From contig NZ_BSTL01000003.1 of the NCBI RefSeq assembly GCF_030269485.1, forward strand, positions 248,001 to 312,000: a stretch of 64,000 nucleotides of DNA, read 5' to 3'. Source of the stretch: Actinoplanes sp. NBRC 103695 (GTDB taxonomy: Bacteria; Actinomycetota; Actinomycetes; Mycobacteriales; Micromonosporaceae). Under the pieces are notes generated by a model. That model saw nothing but the letters and a program-made list of their open reading frames with translations, made no database searches and was not told the origin of the DNA. Shown piece after piece: positions 16,863-24,580 of this stretch (its first letter is position 1; each line of letters starts with the position of its first letter). A program made the position numbers and the translations under genes.

Positions 16863-17851
16863 GCGTTTCTTCCCTTCGCGCGCAGGTGCACGAGGATGAC
16901 GACGAGCAGGACGATGAGTCCCTTGACCATGATCTGGACCCCGGTGGAGTAGCCGCGCAGCAGCAGGATGTCGGACACGGCGGCGATCAGGACGGCGCCG
17001 GCGAGGGTGCGCAGCGCGGAACCTCGGCCGCCGGAGATCGGGGTGCCGCCGGCCAGGACGGCGGCGATGGCGTCGAAGGTGAGCGTGCCGCCGAGGTTGA
17101 CGTTGGCCGACGTGTTGAAGGCCGCGGTGAACGCCGCCGTCACGGCGAACAGTGCCCCGGCCGCGAACCAGGCCACCGCGGTCGTCCGGCCGACCGGCAG
17201 GCCCGCGGCCCAGGCGGCGCGCCGGTTCTCGCCGATCAGGTAGAGGGTCCGCCCGAAGGCCGTCCGCCGCAGCGTCCATTCCAGGATCAGCGCCAGAACG
17301 ACCAGCGCGTAGACGCTGAGGGCCACGCCACCCGGTGTCGCGTTCAGGCGGTCGTACCCGGTCCCGGTGGGGGAGACGGTTTCGCCTCCGCTGATCCCGG
17401 TGGCGAGTCCCGCGATGGCGAAGCTGGTCGCGATGGTGAGTAGCACCGGATTCGCCGCGGCGTAGCCGACGACGGCGCCCTGCAGGCCGGTGATGAGGAT
17501 CCCGCACGCGAGGGCGAGGACCAGCGCCGGCACCAGTCCGAGCGATTGTGCCGACAGGAAGATCATGCCGACTGCCGCGACGCTCGGCGAGATGGCGAGC
17601 GAGACCGCCGACCCGCCGATCGTGATCAGCGTCAGCCCGAGCGCCGCGATGCCGACCAGGCTCGCCGACGTGATGATCGCCTTGGCGTTGGCAATCGTCG
17701 CGAAGCGATGGGTCGACAGGCCCGCGACGATCGCCGCCAGCACGGCCAGGACCACGATCACGGTGACGACGACCTCGGTTCGTGAGCGCCGCCTCGCCGG
17801 TTCGGGCACCGAGGCCTCGGGGCGTGCCGGCGCGGACAGGAGGTTGTTCAT
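16859..17851 (-). CDS. ABC importer permease (ribose/BPD type 2), subunit 1
   Basis: A 330-residue membrane protein of the same family, with GIAALGLTLITIGGSAVSL near residue 70 and VLAGGTPISGGRGS near 275. The canonical G-x-D-LS of the family motif is replaced by GGSAVSL (no Asp), which departs from typical sugar permeases and may reflect a non-sugar substrate. ATGA overlaps on both sides show tight translational coupling. Confidence 0.9.
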   Translation of the reverse strand: MNNLLSAPARPEASVPEPARRRSRTEVVVTVIVVLAVLAAIVAGLSTHRFATIANAKAIITSASLVGIAALGLTLITIGGSAVSLAISPSVAAVGMIFLSAQSLGLVPALVLALACGILITGLQGAVVGYAAANPVLLTIATSFAIAGLATGISGGETVSPTGTGYDRLNATPGGVALSVYALVVLALILEWTLRRTAFGRTLYLIGENRRAAWAAGLPVGRTTAVAWFAAGALFAVTAAFTAAFNTSANVNLGGTLTFDAIAAVLAGGTPISGGRGSALRTLAGAVLIAAVSDILLLRGYSTGVQIMVKGLIVLLVVILVHLRAKGRNA

Positions 17852-19371
17852 GGGCGTTCCTCCACCAGAGCCGTGCTCGCGCCGTGGGTCATCTCCCGCA
17901 ACAGGACCGTGTCCGCCGTGTCGCCCTCGTGGCGCCGTACCACCTCGCCCTGGTGCATGGTGACCACGACATCGGCCAGGTCGCCCAGTTCCTCGAGCTC
18001 GGTCGAGCTGAACAGCACCGCCATGCCACGGTCGGTGGCGTCCCGGAGCAGGGCATGGATGGCCGCCCGCCCGCCGACGTCGACTCCCCGCGTCGGATCG
18101 TCGAGCAACAGCACGCGGACGTCGTCCCGGCCGAGACAGCGCCCGACGAACACCTTCTGCTGGTTGCCGCCGCTCAACGAGCCCACGGCGTGGGTGGTTC
18201 GCTTGCGGTCGAGACCACACAGGTCGAGGAGTACGGCCAGTGCCTCGGACCAGCGGCGAGGGTCGAGAACCCCGAGCCGGGTCACCTGCGGCAGCCGCGT
18301 GGCGAGCAGGTTCCAGCTGACCGGCCTGCGCAGGAACAACCCTTCGGCCTTGCGGTCGTTCGAGACGAACGCGATGCCGGCCCTGATCGCCCCGGCCGGG
18401 TGGCCGAGCCGGACCGCCGTACCGTCGACGGTCAGCTCCGCGCTTGCCGAGGGCAGCAGACCCGCGATCGCGCGCAGCACGTCGGAGGCGCCCGACCCGA
18501 GCTGGCCGGCCAGGGCGTACACGCGACCGGCCCGGAGGGCGATGCTGAAGTCGCGGACGCGGCCGGGCACGGACAACCCGGAGACGGTCAGCACCTCGGC
18601 GCCCTCGACGTCCGCGGCGGTGCGCCTGCCCAGCCGAAGTGGCGCCTCGCCGAGCATCTGCACGATGAGCGAGTCGAGCGTCAGCTCCGCGACCGGGGTG
18701 GTCGCCACCACGGCGCCGTCGCGCATCACGGTCACCTTGTCGCAGAGGTCGAGCACCTCACCGAGCCGGTGTGACACGAAGAGGACGGCGCAGCCGGTGG
18801 CCGCCACGTTGCGGATGGCCTCGTACACATAAGCGCTCTCGACGTCGCTGAGCGTGGCCGTCGGCTCGTCGAGGATGACCAGCCGCGCGTCCTGGCCGAG
18901 GGCGCGCGCGATCTCGATCAGCTGACGCTCGCCGATGCCCAGCTCACCGAGCGGCCGGTCGAGCTCGACGTGGGCGAGGCCGACGCTGTCGAGGAGGGTC
19001 CGCAGCCGTCGCCCGGCGGCGCGTGGCCGGTTGATCCAGCGGGCCCGCAGGTCGCCGAGCATCAGGTTTTCGGCCACCGTGAGCGACGGGACGACGCTGA
19101 GCTCCTGGTCGACCAGGGCGACCCCGTTCCGCTGGGCGACCCGCCGGCTCCGCAGGTCGACCACCTGGTCGCCGATGAGGATCGCGCCGTCGTCCGGGGC
19201 CTCCTGGCCGGACAGCATCTTGACGACCGTGCTCTTCCCGGCGCCGTTGTGCCCGCACAGGGCGTGGATCTCGCCGGCGGCGACGCTGAACGACGCTGCG
19301 CGTACGGCCCGCGTGTTGCCGAAGCTCTTGACCAGCCGGTCGACGCGGACCAGGTCCTCACCGGGGCTCAT
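17848..19371 (-). CDS. ABC importer ATPase with two fused NBDs (RbsA-like)
   Basis: 507 residues, two nucleotide-binding domains in tandem. NBD1 has Walker A GHNGAGKST, an altered signature (LGIGERQ) and Walker B VILDEPTATLS. NBD2 has a degenerate Walker A (GQLGSGASDVL), a good signature LSGGNQQK, and Walker B LLLDDPTRGVDVG with Asp replacing the usual catalytic Glu. A degenerate second Walker A is normal for this family. The Glu-to-Asp change and the weak first signature are less usual. I chose MSPGEDL because its ATG overlaps the binding-protein TGA. Confidence 0.92.
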   Translation of the reverse strand: MSPGEDLVRVDRLVKSFGNTRAVRAASFSVAAGEIHALCGHNGAGKSTVVKMLSGQEAPDDGAILIGDQVVDLRSRRVAQRNGVALVDQELSVVPSLTVAENLMLGDLRARWINRPRAAGRRLRTLLDSVGLAHVELDRPLGELGIGERQLIEIARALGQDARLVILDEPTATLSDVESAYVYEAIRNVAATGCAVLFVSHRLGEVLDLCDKVTVMRDGAVVATTPVAELTLDSLIVQMLGEAPLRLGRRTAADVEGAEVLTVSGLSVPGRVRDFSIALRAGRVYALAGQLGSGASDVLRAIAGLLPSASAELTVDGTAVRLGHPAGAIRAGIAFVSNDRKAEGLFLRRPVSWNLLATRLPQVTRLGVLDPRRWSEALAVLLDLCGLDRKRTTHAVGSLSGGNQQKVFVGRCLGRDDVRVLLLDDPTRGVDVGGRAAIHALLRDATDRGMAVLFSSTELEELGDLADVVVTMHQGEVVRRHEGDTADTVLLREMTHGASTALVEERP

Positions 19372-20393
19372 GCTTTGCTGCACTGTTCCGCGAACTGTGC
19401 GAGGTTCTCCTTGGTAACCCGCTCCTCTTTGACCAGTTCCTTCGCCGGCGGCTTCTGCCCGCCGAAATACCTGATCACGTAGTCGGCGGTCTGCTCGGCG
19501 ATGGTGCCCGGGTCCTCGGTGGCGGTTCCGTAGAGGGTGCCGGCCTTGATCGCGTCGATGCCGGCCTTGAAGCAGTTGCTGCCGGTGACGATGACGCCGG
19601 CCTTCCCGGCCACCTCGCAGCCCGCCTGCTTGGCCGCGGCGATGATCGGGAGCGCCTGGTAGTCGGCCATGCCGTACGCGCCCTGGATGCCCGCGCAGCC
19701 GTATTTGGCGAAGAGCTGGGTGGCGATCCGGCCGGAGAGGGTCGGATCCCAGTTGCCGTCCTGGACGTCGACCACCTTGTACGCCGGGGTCTTGGCCAGC
19801 TCGGCCTCGAAGCCCTTCATGCGGTCCTGGGAGGCGAAGCCCGACTTGGTCCCGGTGATCGCGATGATGTTGCCGGAGGTCTTCCCCTGCGCCTTCATCC
19901 CTTCGACCAGGTTCTGGGCCGCCGCGGTGCCGAGCGCTTCACTGTCGGACAGGACCTGCATGACATCGCCGTCGGTGGACGGGTCGGGCCGGCCGTCGAA
20001 GACGAGCACCGGGATGTTCGCCTGTTTGGCCTTCTTGATCGGCACCACCATCGACGAGGTGTCCAGCAGGGCGGCGACGATCAGGTCGGGACGGTTGGCG
20101 ATCGCCTGGTTGAAGTTCGACACCGCGGTGCCGGGATCCATCGTGGTGAGGTCCCGGATCTTGGCGCCTTCGGCTTCGAGCTTCTTGACGAATACGCCGT
20201 TGAAGTAGGCACCCCACGGGTTGTCCTTGCCGTAGCCGACGAAGTCGATCGTCTTGCCCTGGATCCCACCGGCTCCGCCGGACGGCGCGGAGGTGCCGCC
20301 GCCGGACGAGCCGCCTCCGCACCCGGTGGCGAGAAGTGCGACCGCCGCCGCGGCCCCGGCGAGCTTCAGGTGCGTGACATGGGCACTGATCAT
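19368..20393 (-). CDS. Periplasmic-type substrate-binding lipoprotein (ribose/autoinducer family)
   Basis: 341 residues. A signal peptide ends in ALLATGC, giving a lipidated Cys25, followed by a Gly/Ser/Thr tether. The mature part has the type 1 binding-protein layout (IDFVGYGKDNPWG..., NRPDLIVAALLDTSSM, IAITGTKSG, ADYQALPIIAAAKQAG). It captures the ligand outside the membrane for the two permeases and ATPase. The start used has GGGAG upstream. First gene of a six-gene overlapping operon, 28 bp downstream of a CRP-type site. Confidence 0.9.
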   Translation of the reverse strand: MISAHVTHLKLAGAAAAVALLATGCGGGSSGGGTSAPSGGAGGIQGKTIDFVGYGKDNPWGAYFNGVFVKKLEAEGAKIRDLTTMDPGTAVSNFNQAIANRPDLIVAALLDTSSMVVPIKKAKQANIPVLVFDGRPDPSTDGDVMQVLSDSEALGTAAAQNLVEGMKAQGKTSGNIIAITGTKSGFASQDRMKGFEAELAKTPAYKVVDVQDGNWDPTLSGRIATQLFAKYGCAGIQGAYGMADYQALPIIAAAKQAGCEVAGKAGVIVTGSNCFKAGIDAIKAGTLYGTATEDPGTIAEQTADYVIRYFGGQKPPAKELVKEERVTKENLAQFAEQCSKA

Positions 20394-20420
20394 GAGAGAA
20401 CTCCCGATTCGCGCATCTCC

Positions 20421-20436
20421 TGTGACCCGTGTCACA
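20421..20436. promoter_or_regulatory. CRP/FNR-family binding site
   Basis: TGTGACCCGTGTCACA is a perfect match to TGTGA-N6-TCACA, the consensus of CRP/GlxR/Cmr-type regulators, with arms of six paired bases. It lies in the 89-bp spacer between the importer operon and the GAF-PucR regulator, so one site could serve both promoters and link them to cAMP or carbon status. Confidence 0.75.
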
Positions 20437-20482
20437 TGGTCGTGCGACGAACTCTAGGAGCGTCTGGATCACTCGGTGAGGG

Positions 20483-22321
20483 ATGATCGGCACACTGTCT
20501 GATGCGATGAGGTGGGGAGATATTCCACTGAGTGACTCATCCACACATGAGACGTCGAGCGCGGATCTGGCGTCCTATCGCCTGCGTCGTGAGCGGGAGC
20601 TCAGTTCGCTGTACGCCACCGCCCGCTCGCTGACCGCCCTCGGAGAGATCGACGAGGTGCTCGATTCGATCGTCCGCGCCGCGCATGAGCTGATCGGCAC
20701 CGACATCACGTACCTCTCGCTCCTGACGCCCGAGGGCGAACTGACGCTGAAGGCCTCGCAGGGCACGATCTCGCCCTCCTTCAACCAGGCCAGCGTGCCG
20801 TCCGGGACCGGGGTCGGCGGCCGAGTCATCGCCACCGGCGCCCCCGCCTGGGTGAGCAACTACCTGAACACCCACGATGTGCCGCACGACCGGAATTTCG
20901 ACGACCTCGTCACCCCCGAGGGGATGGTCGCGCTGCTGGGCGTCCCGCTGCTGGTGGGGGAGGAGGTCATCGGCGCGCTGTTCGCCGCCGACCGCACCGA
21001 GCGGCCTTTCGAGAACGACGAGGTGGCCCTGCTGAGCGCGTTCGCCGACCACGCGGCGATCGCGCTCAACAACGCCCGGCTGTACGACGAGAGCCGCTCC
21101 GCCCTCAAACAGCTCCAGTCCGCGTACCTCACCATCGAACGCCAGGTCGCCATGATGGAGCGGGCCCAGTCCGTCCACGAGTCCCTGGCCACCGTGGTGC
21201 TGACCGGCGGCGGCGCCACCGAGATCGCCGCGCTGCTGGTCGAGCACCTGCACGGCGTGGTCACCGTCTTCGACCGGCATGGCGCCGTCACCGCCCGGTG
21301 TTCGCCGGACCTGCCGCAGGCGCGGCCTTCGCAGTGGCCGGCGCCGGACGCGGTGGACCAGGCCCGGCGGTCCGGGAGGTGGGCGACGACCTCGGACGGC
21401 GCGGGCCGCTGGCACAGCGCGGCGGCCATCCAGGCCGGCGACACGCACCTCGGCGCCCTGCTGCTGACCCGTGACGAGGAGCCGACCCCGGTCGACATCC
21501 GCACCCTGGAACGCTCCGCCCAGATCATGGGCCTGCTCATCCTCAAGGAGACCGCCGTCGCCGAGGCCGAGGAGCGGGTCAGCGGCGAGCTGCTCACCGA
21601 GTTGCTGGTCAGCCCCCCGCCGGTGGGCCCGGCCCTGCGGGCGCGCGCGCACGCCCGAGGTGTCGACATCGATTCGCTGAACGCCATCGTCGTCGTGCAG
21701 TCCGAGACGAGGTTCGCGTCCGAGGTGAGCCGCCGGTTGCACGCCATGTCGCCGGAGTGGAACGGGCTCGCCGGCGAACACCTGGGCCGGGCCGCTCTGC
21801 TGGCCGCGACCGATGACGCCGCCGGACTCGCCGCGGCGGTGCACGGCCGCCTCCGCCGGGAACTCGGCTCGCCGGTGCGGGTGGTCGCCGAGGGCGTGCC
21901 GGACGGCACCTGGGAACGCGCGTTCGAGATCGCCGGCAAGTGCTGCGACCTCATGCTCGGCCTCGGCTTGACGGACCAGGGCTCGACGACCGAGCCGTAC
22001 GCCATGTACGCGCTGTTGTTCGACACCGCCCGCGCGGAAGATCTGGACCGATTCCTCACCCAGTCGCTCGCGCCGCTGCTGGCCTACGACCAACGCCGAT
22101 CTACCCGGCTCGTCGCCACCCTGTCGGCGTACTTCAGCAACTCCGGCAACCTCACCCGTACCGCCGGCGCCCTGCACGTACACATGAACACCCTGCTCAA
22201 ACGACTCGACCGCGTCGAGACCATCCTCGGCGACCAGTGGCGTACGCCGGACCGAGTTCTCCAGCTGCAGGTGGCACTACGCCTGCACGACCTCCGGAAC
22301 AGCATCGACCGGCAGACCTGA
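20483..22321 (+). CDS. GAF-domain PucR/CdaR-type transcriptional regulator
   Basis: 612 residues. The GAF domain (about 40-200) includes DITYLSLLTPEGELTLKASQG and VPLLVGEEVIGALFAADR. A middle region resembles the PucR/CdaR GGDEF-like module. The C-terminal helix-turn-helix (about 545-605) reads LVATLSAYFSNSGNLTRTAG, then the HMNTLLKRLDR recognition helix. Such proteins sense small aromatic or carbonyl compounds and activate neighbouring uptake operons, which fits its divergent position next to the importer. The first ATG touches GAGGG too closely for a normal ribosome site. The ATG at 20507 is an alternative. Confidence 0.88.
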   Translation: MIGTLSDAMRWGDIPLSDSSTHETSSADLASYRLRRERELSSLYATARSLTALGEIDEVLDSIVRAAHELIGTDITYLSLLTPEGELTLKASQGTISPSFNQASVPSGTGVGGRVIATGAPAWVSNYLNTHDVPHDRNFDDLVTPEGMVALLGVPLLVGEEVIGALFAADRTERPFENDEVALLSAFADHAAIALNNARLYDESRSALKQLQSAYLTIERQVAMMERAQSVHESLATVVLTGGGATEIAALLVEHLHGVVTVFDRHGAVTARCSPDLPQARPSQWPAPDAVDQARRSGRWATTSDGAGRWHSAAAIQAGDTHLGALLLTRDEEPTPVDIRTLERSAQIMGLLILKETAVAEAEERVSGELLTELLVSPPPVGPALRARAHARGVDIDSLNAIVVVQSETRFASEVSRRLHAMSPEWNGLAGEHLGRAALLAATDDAAGLAAAVHGRLRRELGSPVRVVAEGVPDGTWERAFEIAGKCCDLMLGLGLTDQGSTTEPYAMYALLFDTARAEDLDRFLTQSLAPLLAYDQRRSTRLVATLSAYFSNSGNLTRTAGALHVHMNTLLKRLDRVETILGDQWRTPDRVLQLQVALRLHDLRNSIDRQT

Positions 22322-22332
22322 ACGCTCAGGTC
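22315..22332. terminator. Hairpin shared by convergent stop codons
   Basis: GACCTGA-ACGC-TCAGGTC, a perfect 7-bp stem with tetraloop. It contains the stop codons of both the PucR-type gene (+) and the TetR gene (-), a compact bidirectional terminator. Confidence 0.55.
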
Positions 22333-22952
22333 AGCACGGCGATGACGCTGCCCACGTACCACTGCTGGAACTGCTCGGGCGACCAGCCGCGCTGACCGAC
22401 GAGCCAGTCGTAGTTGCGGATGTCCTGGGCGAGCCACAACACGTCGGCGGCCTGTTCCCGATCGATCCGCACCTCGCCGGTCTCGGCCAGGTCCGCGGCG
22501 AAGAGCAGCATGCCCCGGCGGCGCTCCTCGAGATTCTTGCGCCAGATCGCGGCGGCGTCGGCGTCGGCGGTCGCCGCGCCGGCCAGCGCCAGCATCACCT
22601 GTGCCTGCCGGGCGTGGACCTCGGCCAGGTGCCGGGCGTATCGGGTGAGTTTCGGCCGCAGGCCGGTCAGTGCGCGGATGTCGGCGACGAACGACCGGTT
22701 CTGCATCGCCACCTGCTCGTCGTCGCCGGCCAGCGTGACGTCGACCAGGTCGGAGAGCAGCTGGCGCTTGTTGCCGAACACCGCGTACACGGTCTGGATC
22801 GCGACGCCGGCCTCGGCGGCGACGGCGGTGAGTGGCGTGGCCGCGTAGCCGGGGTCCACGAACAGTTTGGCGGCCGCCTCGAGGATCGCCCGCCGGGTCT
22901 GCCGGGCCTGCTCCTCGCGCCGGGGCGAAACATATCGGCGGTTGACAGTCAC
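22326..22952 (-). CDS. TetR-family regulator
   Basis: 208 residues from the GTG. The DNA-binding domain (about 15-60) reads QTRRAILEAAAKLFVDPGYA then VAIQTVYAVFGNKRQLL, and a C-terminal domain carries ligand-binding helices. A GTG 18 nt upstream (VDYATPV...) is an alternative start. Neither has a convincing ribosome site, so a leaderless mRNA is possible. It faces a three-gene operon across 60 bp that contains a perfect palindrome, its likely operator. Confidence 0.88.
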   Translation of the reverse strand: MTVNRRYVSPRREEQARQTRRAILEAAAKLFVDPGYAATPLTAVAAEAGVAIQTVYAVFGNKRQLLSDLVDVTLAGDDEQVAMQNRSFVADIRALTGLRPKLTRYARHLAEVHARQAQVMLALAGAATADADAAAIWRKNLEERRRGMLLFAADLAETGEVRIDREQAADVLWLAQDIRNYDWLVGQRGWSPEQFQQWYVGSVIAVLT

Positions 22953-22972
22953 TGGCGTAGCGTAGTCCACTA

Positions 22973-22997
22973 TTGGATAGAGTCCCACTCTATCCAA
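22973..22997. promoter_or_regulatory. Palindromic TetR operator
   Basis: TTGGATAGAG-TCCCA-CTCTATCCAA: two perfect 10-bp arms with a 5-nt centre, 21 nt before the TetR start and 15 nt before the divergent gene. Size and position fit one TetR operator controlling both directions. Confidence 0.85.
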
Positions 22998-23012
22998 CAG
23001 AAGGTGGCTGCC

Positions 23013-23306
23013 ATGCCGTTCGGCGTCGTTCAGGACATGCCAGGAGTCAGTGAGCAGGAGTACCGGCAGGTCGAGAAGCACCTCGGCCCGGACCGTCCGC
23101 CGGGCTTGCTGGCACACGTCGCCGGTCCTTCGGAGCAGGGCTGGCGGATCATCAACGTGTGGGCCGACGAGGCCGCGTTCCGCAGGTTCCAGTCGGAACG
23201 CCTGGTCCGCGCGGCCGGCCTGGCCGCACAGGAGGACGGCTTCGACCCGGCCAAGGCCGCCACGTTCACCTCGGCCAGCGTCGACGGCGCCGAGATGCCG
23301 TTCTGA
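23013..23306 (+). CDS. Small ABM-like conserved protein
   Basis: 97 residues: MPFGVVQDMPGVSEQEYRQV, a GLLAHVAGPSEQGWRIINVW strand-turn and DEAAFRRFQSERL helix. This is the pattern of small dimeric alpha/beta-barrel proteins common in actinomycetes, often beside TetR genes and of unknown function. AAGGTGG precedes the ATG. Its stop overlaps the methyltransferase start (TGATG), so the two are translated together. Confidence 0.75.
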   Translation: MPFGVVQDMPGVSEQEYRQVEKHLGPDRPPGLLAHVAGPSEQGWRIINVWADEAAFRRFQSERLVRAAGLAAQEDGFDPAKAATFTSASVDGAEMPF

Positions 23307-24184
23307 TGAGGGCCGCCGCCCTGCGCGCCCGCAATGCCGCCTTCTGGGAGCAGGCTGCACCGGGGTGGATCGAGCATGCCGACCGGCAGGACGAGATCGG
23401 CCGGCCGTTGGGCGCTGCGGCCCTCGACCGGCTGCGGCCGCGGCCCGGCGAGCGGGTGCTGGACGTCGGCTGCGGATGCGGTGGAGCCACGGCGGAGCTG
23501 GCACGTGCGGTGGCTCCGACGGGCAGCGCCGTCGGACTCGACCTCGCCGAGGCGATGGTGGCGGCGGCCCGGGCCCGATTCGCCGAGCCGGGCCTGCGGT
23601 TCCTGGCCGGCGACGTGGAAACCCTCGATCACGTGCCCGGCGCGCCGTTCGACGCCGTTCACTCCCGGATGGCGCTGATGCTCTTCGCGGATCCGGTCGC
23701 CGGGCTGACCACGATCCGGCGTTCCCTGCGCGCGGGCGGCCGGCTGGCCGCAACCGTGTTCCGCGACGGTGGCGTGAACCCGTGGCTGCCGGCGGCGATG
23801 CTCGGCGCGGCACCGTCGCTGGGCGCGTTGCCGCCGCTGCCGCTGGGCGATGAGCCGGGGCCGTTCGCCTTCGCCGATCCGGCGCGAGTGACCCGTCTGC
23901 TCACCGCGGCGGGCTTCCTCGACATCGAGGTCGACGCGCACGACGTGACCCTCGAAGCGCCGGACGACCCCGGAGCCGTCGCCGCCTGGCTGATCGAGAT
24001 CGGTCCGGCCGGTGCGGCCTACCGGGCGGCCGGTACGCCCGCCCGTACCGCCGCCCGGGCCGGGGCGGCGCGACTGCTCGAGCGGTTCCGCACGGCCGGC
24101 GCCGGCTACCACTTGCCGTCCGGATGCTGGCTGATCACCGCGACAAGTCCCGAACCCACCCGTAGACAGGATTCAAGTCAGTGA
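23306..24184 (+). CDS. SAM-dependent methyltransferase
   Basis: 292 residues, class I methyltransferase. The SAM-binding motif I is VLDVGCGCGGATAEL (about 50-64), then VGLDLAEAMVAAAR (motif II) and GDVETLDHVPGAPFDAVHSR (motif III/IV). It resembles UbiE/Coq5-like small-molecule methylases. The acceptor substrate is unknown. It is second gene of the TetR-facing operon, overlapping the lipoprotein gene by 4 nt. Confidence 0.88.
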   Translation: MRAAALRARNAAFWEQAAPGWIEHADRQDEIGRPLGAAALDRLRPRPGERVLDVGCGCGGATAELARAVAPTGSAVGLDLAEAMVAAARARFAEPGLRFLAGDVETLDHVPGAPFDAVHSRMALMLFADPVAGLTTIRRSLRAGGRLAATVFRDGGVNPWLPAAMLGAAPSLGALPPLPLGDEPGPFAFADPARVTRLLTAAGFLDIEVDAHDVTLEAPDDPGAVAAWLIEIGPAGAAYRAAGTPARTAARAGAARLLERFRTAGAGYHLPSGCWLITATSPEPTRRQDSSQ

Positions 24185-24561
24185 CGACTCGCCAGGCGAT
24201 CCTCGCACTTCTCACCAGCGCCGCCGTGCTGTCCGGCTGCTCCGCTTCTCCCTCGGCTTCTCCCTCGACCGAATCCGCGCCGGCCCGGAACGCGGCCGCG
24301 GGGGCCGGCTGCGGCGACGCCGCCACCAAGGTCGAGGAGTACGTCGCCAGTAAGGAAATCAGCGAGGTCACGGTGAACGGCCAGTGCACCAACGTCACGA
24401 TCGACACCAACCTGGCCGACGACGACACCGCCGGCGGCAAGGAGATCTGCGAAGCCGCCGGCAAGGTCGTCTACACCGGCGACATCAATTCCGTCACCGT
24501 ACGCAGCAGGTCGGGCGCCGAGATCTCCACCGGCATCGACGGGGCTCGCTGCCTGCCCTGA
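24181..24561 (+). CDS. Small lipoprotein, DUF3060-like
   Basis: 126 residues. The signal peptide ends in AAVLSGC (lipidated Cys near residue 20), then a Ser/Pro/Ala tether and a short beta-rich domain with three Cys (GQCTNVTIDT, EICEAAG, GARC). Repeated strand patterns recall DUF3060. Start GTG overlaps the methyltransferase stop (GTGA). Outside-facing, function unknown. Confidence 0.75.
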   Translation: MTTRQAILALLTSAAVLSGCSASPSASPSTESAPARNAAAGAGCGDAATKVEEYVASKEISEVTVNGQCTNVTIDTNLADDDTAGGKEICEAAGKVVYTGDINSVTVRSRSGAEISTGIDGARCLP

Positions 24562-24580
24562 CCACCGCGTGTCGAGCCGG

